From Sphingopyxis sp. PAMC25046 (GTDB lineage Bacteria > Pseudomonadota > Alphaproteobacteria > Sphingomonadales > Sphingomonadaceae): a stretch of DNA of 64,000 nucleotides. Below, one piece after another: positions 32,094-39,434 of this stretch (within the stretch, counting starts at the first letter, position 1; every line of letters starts with the position of its first letter). The notes under the pieces are model-generated. The model did no database searches. It was not told the DNA's origin and saw only the letters and a list, made by a program, of their open reading frames with translations. The translations under genes were made by a program, and so were the position numbers. The stretch lies in NCBI RefSeq assembly GCF_004795895.1, contig NZ_CP039250.1, forward strand, positions 2,976,001 through 3,040,000, in the 5' to 3' direction.

Positions 32094-34430
32094 TCATGCG
32101 GGGGCCGAGCCGAAGGAAGGCGGGCGGGCGACCTTCGCGGTGCCGAATTGCGACGGCTTGGCGCCCATCTCGAAGACGAGTTCGCCGCCACCGATCAGGT
32201 CGGAATGCGCGATCCAGTTCTTGCTCCACGGCTTGCCGTTCCAGGTGACCGCCTGGACATAAGGACGATCGGGGCCATTGCCCTCGGCGCGGACGGTCAG
32301 CGTCTTGCCCGCGCCGACCGTGACTTCGGCCACATCGAACAAGGGCGAGCCGAAAACATAGACTGCGCTCACCGGATCGACCGGGTAGAAGCCGAGCGCC
32401 GAGAGGATAAACCAGGCGCTCATCTGGCCGCAATCGTCGTTGCCGATCACCCCGTCCGGGTCGTTCTTGTACATTTCGGTCAAGAGCCGCCGGACCATCG
32501 CCTGCGCCTTCGCGGGCGCGCCGCAATAGGCGTACATGTAAGCGACATGATGGTTCGGCTCGTTGCCATGCGCATATTGGCCGACGAGCCCCGAAATGTC
32601 GGGCGGCGCATTGTCGGGCAGGGTCGAGGGCGCGTTGAACAAGGCATCGAGCTTTTTCTCGAACGCCGCGTCGCCGCCGAAATGCTCGATCAGGCCGTAG
32701 ACGTCATGCTGGTTGAGGAAGGTCGCCTGCCAGCCGTTCGCCTCGGTATAATCGCGCCATTTCTTGACATTGTGGCCGATCTGGACCGGATCATAATCCT
32801 GCCACCAGCTTCCGTCCTTGAAGCGCGGGCGCGCGAAGCGCGTTTCGGGGTCGATGACGCCGCGGTAATTCTGTGCGCGCTTGCGCAGCGCCGCTGCATC
32901 TTCCTTGGCGCCGACCGCGTCGGCGAGATGCGCCATCGCCCAGTCGTCATAGGCATATTCCTGCGTCCGGCTGACCGACTCCCATATCTCGTCGCACGGA
33001 ATGTAGCCGAGATCATAGTAGAAGCCGCGCCCGAGCGTGCTGTCGATATCCTTGTAATCGCGGTCGAAAGCGCGGCGGCGGATATTGGGCCAGGCGGCGG
33101 CATAGTCGGCCTCGATGCCCTTGGCGTGCGCCTCGGCGAGCACCGAGACGCCGTGCCAGCCGATCATGCACGCAGTCTCGACCCCCTGCAGCGGCCAGAC
33201 GAGCGGGCCCGCTGGGCTTTGCGCCGTCTGGCGGCAGATATCGCGGGTCAGGAGTGCAGCGCGATCGGGATCGATCAGCGTCAAGAGCGGGTGGAGCGCG
33301 CGATAGGTGTCCCACAGCGAATAGGTGCTGAACGCCTCCTCGCCTTTCGCGGCCTGATGCACCTGCCGGTCGAGCCCGACATAGCGACCGTCGCGATCGG
33401 TGAAGAGCGTCGGCGCGAGTTGCGCGTGATAGAGCGCGCTCGCCATGATGACGCGCTGCGCCTCGGTGCCGCCCGACACGCGGACGCCGCCGAGCGCCTT
33501 CGTCCATGTCGCGCGCGCGGCCTTCACCGCGCCATCGAAATCCCAGGCGGGCGCCTCCTGTTCCAACGCATCGCGCGCGCCCTTCACGTCGACCGCCGAA
33601 AGGCCGGTCTTGATCATGATCGGCGGACCACCGGCATCGTCGAAGAAGAAGGCGACCTTGAGCTTGTTGCCCTTGATCGACTTCGCCCCGTCGGCGGCGG
33701 GCTTGCCGTCGTCGCCGAAGAATTGGACGCGGTCGGGCCTCCGCGACATCCGCATCGCGAAATGGATGTGCCGGCCCTTGGCCCAGCGATTGACCTGCCG
33801 GCTGCCGGTGAGCGCCCCGTCCTCGCCGATGTCGAGCGACGCCTTTTCGACGACAATGCCCTTGTCCCAGTCATCCTCGATCGCGTGCGCGAAATCGATC
33901 AGGATATGCCCTGCCCCTTGCCCGAAATGATAGCGGTGCAGCCCGCAGCGTTCGGTGACGGTCAGCTCGGCGAGCACGCCCGTCTCGAGCTTGACGCGAT
34001 AATAGCCGGGCTCGGCATGTTCGTCCGAATAACGCTGGCGAAAGCCCTCGCCCGGCTTTTCGATCGTGCCCGGTTCGAGCTTCAATTCGCGCCGCGTCGG
34101 CACGACCAGCACGTCGAGCATGTCGCCGATGCCGGTGCCCGAGAGGTGCGTATGGCTGAACCCCATGATTGAGCCATCTTTCTGGTGATAGCCCGAACAA
34201 GCATCCCAGCCGTGGGTATTCGTATCGGGGCTCAATTGCGCCATCCCGAACGGCAGCGACGCGCCCGGGAAGGTGTGGCCGTGCCCGCCGGTGCCGATGA
34301 AAAGATTGGGCTTGCCGACGGCGAGTTCGCCGCCCCCGCCCGCGACGCGCGAGCAGCCGGCCGGGATCGCGCCGCCGAGCGCGAGCAGGCCGGTGGTGGC
34401 AAGAAGCTGGCGGCGGCTGGTCGTGATCAT
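32094..34430 (-). CDS. GH92 exo-alpha-mannosidase (copy b, Glu acid, Tat signal)
   Basis: 778 residues. The N-terminus TTSRRQLLATTGLLALGG is a twin-arginine signal, and the following AGC could be a lipobox, although the preceding residues fit poorly. GH92 landmarks: FIGTGGHGHTFPGASLPFGM, GFSHTHLSGTG, LWDTYRALHPLLTL, GQYAHGNEPNHHVAYMY with the general acid Glu624, and GNDDCGQMSAWFILSALGFYPV. Active enzyme expected. The start is ATG 34430 with GGAGGGG upstream. Its start follows the GH125 stop by 14 bases. Tat export implies folding in the cytoplasm before export, unusual among its GH92 neighbours. Confidence 0.9.
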   Translation of the reverse strand: MITTSRRQLLATTGLLALGGAIPAGCSRVAGGGGELAVGKPNLFIGTGGHGHTFPGASLPFGMAQLSPDTNTHGWDACSGYHQKDGSIMGFSHTHLSGTGIGDMLDVLVVPTRRELKLEPGTIEKPGEGFRQRYSDEHAEPGYYRVKLETGVLAELTVTERCGLHRYHFGQGAGHILIDFAHAIEDDWDKGIVVEKASLDIGEDGALTGSRQVNRWAKGRHIHFAMRMSRRPDRVQFFGDDGKPAADGAKSIKGNKLKVAFFFDDAGGPPIMIKTGLSAVDVKGARDALEQEAPAWDFDGAVKAARATWTKALGGVRVSGGTEAQRVIMASALYHAQLAPTLFTDRDGRYVGLDRQVHQAAKGEEAFSTYSLWDTYRALHPLLTLIDPDRAALLTRDICRQTAQSPAGPLVWPLQGVETACMIGWHGVSVLAEAHAKGIEADYAAAWPNIRRRAFDRDYKDIDSTLGRGFYYDLGYIPCDEIWESVSRTQEYAYDDWAMAHLADAVGAKEDAAALRKRAQNYRGVIDPETRFARPRFKDGSWWQDYDPVQIGHNVKKWRDYTEANGWQATFLNQHDVYGLIEHFGGDAAFEKKLDALFNAPSTLPDNAPPDISGLVGQYAHGNEPNHHVAYMYAYCGAPAKAQAMVRRLLTEMYKNDPDGVIGNDDCGQMSAWFILSALGFYPVDPVSAVYVFGSPLFDVAEVTVGAGKTLTVRAEGNGPDRPYVQAVTWNGKPWSKNWIAHSDLIGGGELVFEMGAKPSQFGTAKVARPPSFGSAPA

Positions 34431-34444
34431 CGTCGCCCCTCCGC

Positions 34445-35887
34445 TCACAGCGGCCGCGACAGCAGCGCGGGGCGCTTGTCGGCGACTTCGACGATCAGCT
34501 GGCCGAACAGCGCGTTCGCCCAGGCGAACCAGCTGCGCGTGAAATTCTTGGGATCATCCTTGTGGAAGCTTTCGTGCATGAAGCCGGTGCCGCCGTGCGT
34601 CGTCTTCAGCCAGCGCAGGCATTGCAGGATCGTCGCATCGTCGTCGGCGTTCATCGCCCGGGTGATGATCGACATCGGCCAGATCATGTCGAGGCCGATG
34701 TGCGGGCCGCCGATGCCCTCGGCCGCCTTGCCCTTGAAAAAATAGGGGTTGCGGTCCGACCAGGCGAGTTCGGCGGTGCGGCGGAACAGCGGGTCGTTCC
34801 TGTCGACGACATCGATCAGCGGCAGGCCCGACAGGCTTGGCACATTGGCGTCGTCCATGAAAACATAATTGCCGAAGCCGTCGATCTCATAGGCCCAGAC
34901 CTGACCGCCCCTGCCGTCGTCGATCAGCGCATGCGCTTTCAGCGCCGCCTCGACCTCGGCGGCGAGCGCCTCGGCATCGGTCGCCGCCGCATTCTCGCCG
35001 CGCGCTTCGCGGTGGACGGCGGCGACCTTGCGCAGCACCGAAACCGCGAACAGGTTCGACGGGATCAGGAAGGGATAGAGGCAGGCATCGTCCGACGGGC
35101 GGAACATCGAGTGGATCAGCCCGATCTTCTTCGTCGGTCGGCCATAGCCGCCGAGCATCAGACTGTCCGACGGCTGGAGCGCGGGGCGTTGGAATTTATA
35201 TGGCCCGGGCCCGTCCTTGCGCTGCTGCTCGCGGAAGGTCGCGACCGCGAGCTTCATCGCCCGCGACCATGTGTCGTCGAACGGCGCCTTGTCCTTGGTG
35301 CGCGTCCAATATTCGTGGGACAGGCGCATCGCATAACAGAGCGAGTCGATTTCCCATTTGCGCTCGGCGACGCCGGGCTTCATCTCGGTCTTGTCGGTCT
35401 GCGACCATTCGAGCTTCGACGGCGCGGTCGGATCCTTGTCGAAGGCGTTGGCATAGGGATCGATCAGGATGCAGCGCGCTTGCCGCTGGATCAGCCCCTG
35501 GAACAGCCGCTTGAGCTTGGCATCCTTGGCGACGAGATGGATATAAGGCTGCACCTGCGCCGAGCTGTCGCGCAGCCACATCGCCTCGATATCGCCGGTG
35601 ATGACGAAGGTGTCGGGGCGGCCGTCGAGCGTGCCTGTCTGGACCGTTGTGTCGAGCGTGTTCGGGTAGCAATTTTCGAATAGCCACGCGAGTTCGGGGT
35701 CGGCGATCTTCGCCTTCACGCGCGAAATCTCGGCCTCGATCGCCGGGCTGGTGAAGGCGCGCTCGCCGGGCGCGGGGCGCTTGCTGGCGAAGCTGCGGGC
35801 GGCAGCGGCCCGCGCGGCGGCCGGCATCGCCGCGGCGAGCGCGAGCGCGCCGGCGCTGGCCATGATTTCGCGGCGATTAGGGGTCAT
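34445..35887 (-). CDS. GH125 exo-alpha-1,6-mannosidase
   Basis: 480 residues of family GH125, whose characterised members are inverting exo-alpha-1,6-mannosidases. NRREIMASAGALALAAAMPAAARA is a Tat-like signal peptide. Family motifs are GDIEAMWLRDSSAQVQPY, KWEIDSLCYAMRLSHEYW, FRPSDDACLYPFLIPSN, DDANVPSLSGLP and THGGTGFMHESFHKDDP. ATG 35887 is preferred because GGAG precedes it; an ATG at 35905 would form an ATGA overlap with the preceding GH92c stop, but has no ribosome-binding site. Together with GH92 it would strip the alpha-1,6 backbone of yeast-type mannan or N-glycan arms. Confidence 0.92.
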   Translation of the reverse strand: MTPNRREIMASAGALALAAAMPAAARAAAARSFASKRPAPGERAFTSPAIEAEISRVKAKIADPELAWLFENCYPNTLDTTVQTGTLDGRPDTFVITGDIEAMWLRDSSAQVQPYIHLVAKDAKLKRLFQGLIQRQARCILIDPYANAFDKDPTAPSKLEWSQTDKTEMKPGVAERKWEIDSLCYAMRLSHEYWTRTKDKAPFDDTWSRAMKLAVATFREQQRKDGPGPYKFQRPALQPSDSLMLGGYGRPTKKIGLIHSMFRPSDDACLYPFLIPSNLFAVSVLRKVAAVHREARGENAAATDAEALAAEVEAALKAHALIDDGRGGQVWAYEIDGFGNYVFMDDANVPSLSGLPLIDVVDRNDPLFRRTAELAWSDRNPYFFKGKAAEGIGGPHIGLDMIWPMSIITRAMNADDDATILQCLRWLKTTHGGTGFMHESFHKDDPKNFTRSWFAWANALFGQLIVEVADKRPALLSRPL

Positions 35888-35901
35888 GCTCATCTCCGAA
35901 T

Positions 35902-38244
35902 TCATTTGGAAGGCGCGCTGATCGAGAAGGGTGCGTCGGCAGGGGCGGTGCCCCATTGCTTGTTGGGCTTGGCACCCATCACGAAATCGACCGTTCCGCC
36001 CTCAGACAGCGCGCGGTGGGTGAAATAGGTCCTGGTTTGCGGCTTGCCGCCGAGCGCCACCGACTGAAGATAGATGTTGGCGTCACTGTTGTTCTTCGCA
36101 TTGATCGTCAGCGTCTTGCCATTGGGCATCGTCAGCTCGGCTTTCTGGAACAGCGGGCTGCCGATCGCATATTCGCCCGTCGCCGAGGCGACCGGATAAA
36201 AGCCCAATGCCGAGAAGACATACCAGGCCGAGGTCTGGCCATTATCCTCGTCGCCCGGATAGCCGTCGGGCGCCGACGAATAGAGCTTTGCCATGATGTC
36301 GCGCACATGATGCTGCGTCTTCCACGGCGCACCCGCCCAATTATAGAGATAGGGCATGTGCTGGATGGGCTGGTTGCCATGGGCATATTGGCCCATGTCG
36401 ACGATCTGCATCTCGCGGATCTCGTGGATCACCTGCCCATAATAGCTTTCGTCGAAGATCGGCGGGGTGGTGAAGATCGCATCGAGCCGCTCGACGAATT
36501 TCTCGCGTCCGCCCATCAGTTCCATCAGCCCGTGGACGTCCTGCATCACCGCCCAGCTATAGTGAAGCGCATTGCCCTCGGTGAAGGCGTCGCCCCACTT
36601 ATAGGGATTGAACGGCGTCGCCCACGAACCGTCCTGATTGCGGCCGCGGATCCAGCCGCTCTGATTGTCGTAGAGCTTCTGGTAGTTGAGCGCGCGCTCC
36701 ATATATTTCTTCGCATCGGCATCCTTGCCGAGCAGCTTGGCGAGCTGCGCGATCGAGAAGTCGGCGGTCGCATATTCGAGCGTGCGCGCGGCATTTTCGT
36801 TGATGTCGACGTCATAGGGGACATAGCCGAGGCGGTTGTAATATTCTGCGCCCTCGCGCCCGACGGCGGCGATGACCTTGCCCGCCTTGTCCTTCGGGCG
36901 GCCCTCGCTCGTCGTCGCATTCTTGATCATCGCTTCATAAAGCGTCTCGACGTCGAAGCCGCGCACGCCGTTGTAATAGGCGTCGGCGATCAAATTCGCC
37001 GAGTTCGAGCCGATCATCACGTTGCGATAGCCGGGGCTCGCCCATTCGGGCAGCCAGCCGCCCTGCTTGTAGGTGTTGACCAGCCCCTGCATGAACTGGC
37101 TGTCGCGTTCGGGATACATCAGCGCGAAGAAGGGGAAGACCGCGCGCCAGGTGTCCCAGAAACCGTTGTCGGTGAACATGTAACCGTCGTGCACCTTGCC
37201 GTCGTACGGGCTGTAGTGAACGATCTTTCCGTTCGCGTCCTTTTCATAGAAGGTGCGCGGGAATTGCAGCATCCGGTAGAGCGCCGAATAGAAGGTGCGG
37301 ATCTTTTCTGCGTCGGGGTCGGTCACGCGGATGCGCGAAAGTTCCTTCTCCCACTCCGCCTTCGCCTTGGCCTGCGTCGTGTCGAAGCTGTCGTTGCCGA
37401 TTTCGGTGCGCAGGTTGCGGAGCGCCTGTTCGGGGCTGATGAAGGAGGAGGCGACGCGGACGTGGACCTTGTCGCCCTTCTTCGTCTTGAAGCTGAACAC
37501 CGCGCCGACATGGTCGCCTTCGCGCGCGAGCTCGTTCGTCGGCGCATTTTCGCCTGCCCAGGTGCGCGCGAGGGTGAAGTCGCGGTCGAATTCGGCGACG
37601 AAATAATTGTGGAAATTGTCGGGCACGCCGCCGTGATTGTTGCGGACATAGCCGGTGATGCGGCGGTTCTTGACGTCGACCTTGACCATCGAGCCGCCCG
37701 CGAGCCCGTCGAGCAGGATGTGCGAGTCGTCGCTTTCGGGGAAGGTGAAGCGGAACTGCGCGGCGCGCATCGTCGGCGCGACCTCCGCGGTCACATCATA
37801 GTCGGCAAGATAGACCTTGTACGAATAGGGGCGCGCGACCTCGGCCTTGTGGCTGAACCAGCTGCCGCGTTCCTGCTGCTTGACCTTCACCGGCCCGGTT
37901 TCCGCCATCAGCGCGAAGGCGGCATAGTCGTTCATCCACGGGCTCGGCTGGTGCGTCTGCTTGATGCCGCTGATCTTCTCGCCATCATAGGTATAGCCCC
38001 AGCCGCTGCCGGGCTCGCCGGTCACGGGGGTCCAGCTGTTCATACCGAAGGGCACCGCGACCGCGGGATAGGTGTTGCCGTAGGACAGGCGATAGCTCGA
38101 ATCGGTGCCCATCAGCGGGTTGACGTAATCGACGAGCGCGACCTGGCTGGCGGTCGATTGTGCGAGCGCCGCGGGCGCGCTGACACTGGTCAGCACGAGC
38201 GCGCTTGCGGCGGCGCCCAGCATCATCTGGCGGATCGTCTTCAC
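35902..38244 (-). CDS. GH92 family protein (copy c, Gln at the acid position)
   Basis: 780 residues with a signal peptide (about 1-29, ending ALAQ). GH92 landmarks: VDYVNPLMGTDSSYRLSYGNTYP, KQTHQPSPWMNDY, FWDTWRAVFPFFALMYP and GDEDNGQTSAWYVFSALGFYPV. The HGNEP motif is HGNQP, so the catalytic acid Glu is Gln625. This substitution is known from a Cellulosimicrobium GH92 that cleaves mannose-1-phosphate linkages, where the phosphate leaving group needs no acid. The GTG start at 38244 overlaps the GH43 stop as GTGA, with GGGGAGAG upstream. Substrate by analogy only. Confidence 0.88.
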   Translation of the reverse strand: MKTIRQMMLGAAASALVLTSVSAPAALAQSTASQVALVDYVNPLMGTDSSYRLSYGNTYPAVAVPFGMNSWTPVTGEPGSGWGYTYDGEKISGIKQTHQPSPWMNDYAAFALMAETGPVKVKQQERGSWFSHKAEVARPYSYKVYLADYDVTAEVAPTMRAAQFRFTFPESDDSHILLDGLAGGSMVKVDVKNRRITGYVRNNHGGVPDNFHNYFVAEFDRDFTLARTWAGENAPTNELAREGDHVGAVFSFKTKKGDKVHVRVASSFISPEQALRNLRTEIGNDSFDTTQAKAKAEWEKELSRIRVTDPDAEKIRTFYSALYRMLQFPRTFYEKDANGKIVHYSPYDGKVHDGYMFTDNGFWDTWRAVFPFFALMYPERDSQFMQGLVNTYKQGGWLPEWASPGYRNVMIGSNSANLIADAYYNGVRGFDVETLYEAMIKNATTSEGRPKDKAGKVIAAVGREGAEYYNRLGYVPYDVDINENAARTLEYATADFSIAQLAKLLGKDADAKKYMERALNYQKLYDNQSGWIRGRNQDGSWATPFNPYKWGDAFTEGNALHYSWAVMQDVHGLMELMGGREKFVERLDAIFTTPPIFDESYYGQVIHEIREMQIVDMGQYAHGNQPIQHMPYLYNWAGAPWKTQHHVRDIMAKLYSSAPDGYPGDEDNGQTSAWYVFSALGFYPVASATGEYAIGSPLFQKAELTMPNGKTLTINAKNNSDANIYLQSVALGGKPQTRTYFTHRALSEGGTVDFVMGAKPNKQWGTAPADAPFSISAPSK

Positions 38245-39314
38245 TTCGTCTCTCCCCTGTTCGCCTCTCGGGCCGGCAGCGGGCGCGCGGCGACGCCCTC
38301 GTTCGTCATTTTTACCGGCGCGATCGTGCCGTCGGCGTTGAAGATCATGCGGTCGATCGCGAGCTGGCGCCGCTCGCCCGAATCCTCATCGAGCGGGCGG
38401 CGGTGATAGGCGATGTACCAGTCGTCGGTGCCGGGCACATTGACCACCGAATGATGGCCCGCGCCGCGCGCGATCTTGAAATCCTGCTGAAGAATCTTGC
38501 CCATCGGCTTGAACGGCCCGGTCGGCGACGGACCCATCGCATAGGCGACCGAATAGTCGGGACCGGTCCAGCCGCCTTCCGACCACATCAGATAATAGAC
38601 GCCCTTTCGCTTCACCATGAACGAGCCCTCGACATAGCCGGGGGGCGTGATTTCCTTGAAGGTCGTGCCGTCGGAGAAGGGGACGATCGAGGTCAGGTCG
38701 TCGCCCAGCCGGACGACATTGCAATGCTTCCAGCCGCCATAATAGAGATAATGCTGCCCGTCGTCGTCGCGGAAGACGAACTGGTCGATCGGCTGCGCGC
38801 CATTGTGGAAGGCATCGATCAGCGGCTTGCCGATCGCGTCCTTGAACGGTCCTTCGGGCCGGTCGCTGACCGCGACACCGATGCCGCCGAGCTGATCGTC
38901 CGACTGGATGTCGTTGGCGCCGAAGAAGAGATAATATTTTCCGTCCTTCTCGATCGCCGACGGCGCCCACACGGCATAGGCGGCCCACGCCACATTCTCG
39001 ATGTCGAGGGCGTGGTCATGCTTTGTCCAGTGAACGAGATCGGGCGATGAAAAGACGTTGAAGAAGGTCTGGAAATGATAGGAGGGCCGGACCGTCTTCT
39101 GTTCGCGCAGCTTTTTCTGCTGCTCGTTGAAATGCTCGGACAGATCGGGTGTCTCGCCATGGTCCGAATAGGTCGGATAAATCCAGTAACGATCGCCGAA
39201 GACGCGGATTTCGGGATCGGCGTACCAGCCGGGGACGATCGGATTCTCCGCCGCGGCTGGACCGCCCGTCAGCAGTGCCATGCCCAGAAGCAGCGATTTC
39301 AACCCGACACGCAC
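38241..39314 (-). CDS. GH43-like five-bladed beta-propeller glycosidase
   Basis: 357 residues with a signal peptide (about 1-22, ending AAAE). The GH43 triad is visible: Asp in WYADPEIRVFGDRYW (base), Asp in IDQFVFRDDDG (pKa modulator) and Glu in GYVEGSFMVKRKGVYYLMWS (acid). VWAPSAIEKDGKYYLFF is a standard second blade. GH43 enzymes usually remove beta-xylosyl or alpha-arabinosyl units, sometimes galactosyl. In a mannan locus it may remove side branches. The start is GTG 39314, with GGAGG 7-8 bases upstream. A 120-base gap with a strong hairpin separates it from the receptor gene. Confidence 0.85.
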   Translation of the reverse strand: MRVGLKSLLLGMALLTGGPAAAENPIVPGWYADPEIRVFGDRYWIYPTYSDHGETPDLSEHFNEQQKKLREQKTVRPSYHFQTFFNVFSSPDLVHWTKHDHALDIENVAWAAYAVWAPSAIEKDGKYYLFFGANDIQSDDQLGGIGVAVSDRPEGPFKDAIGKPLIDAFHNGAQPIDQFVFRDDDGQHYLYYGGWKHCNVVRLGDDLTSIVPFSDGTTFKEITPPGYVEGSFMVKRKGVYYLMWSEGGWTGPDYSVAYAMGPSPTGPFKPMGKILQQDFKIARGAGHHSVVNVPGTDDWYIAYHRRPLDEDSGERRQLAIDRMIFNADGTIAPVKMTNEGVAARPLPAREANRGETK

Positions 39315-39361
39315 TTCGCGTCCCTCCCCCATTTTCGCGTTACGAACCACCGAAGCATTTT

Positions 39362-39421
39362 CCAGCTCGCCCCGAAAGAGGCGGGTGGCTCCTTGCGGAG
39401 CCACCCGAGGGGGAGAGCTGG
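39362..39421 (-). other. Extended nested hairpin between TonB receptor and GH43
   Basis: A 60-base structure. The inner stem GGGTGGCTCC (39383-39392) / GGAGCCACCC (39397-39406) has a TTGC loop. Outside it, CCCC (39370-39373) can pair with GGGG (39409-39412), and CCAGCTC (39362-39368) with GAGCTGG (39415-39421). The outer arms matching as well makes a selected RNA structure likely. No T-run follows on the minus strand. It probably blocks 3' decay of the receptor message or partially terminates transcription. Confidence 0.65.
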
Positions 39422-39434
39422 GCTATGCGCCCCA

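Noticed and set aside
31761..34172. Long plus-strand frame over the ROK kinase and GH92 copy b
   Set aside because: Crosses a promoter gap and two recognisable minus-strand genes; no motif of its own.
35956..38406. Long plus-strand frame over GH92 copy c
   Set aside because: Antisense shadow; the minus strand has a signal peptide and full GH92 motifs.
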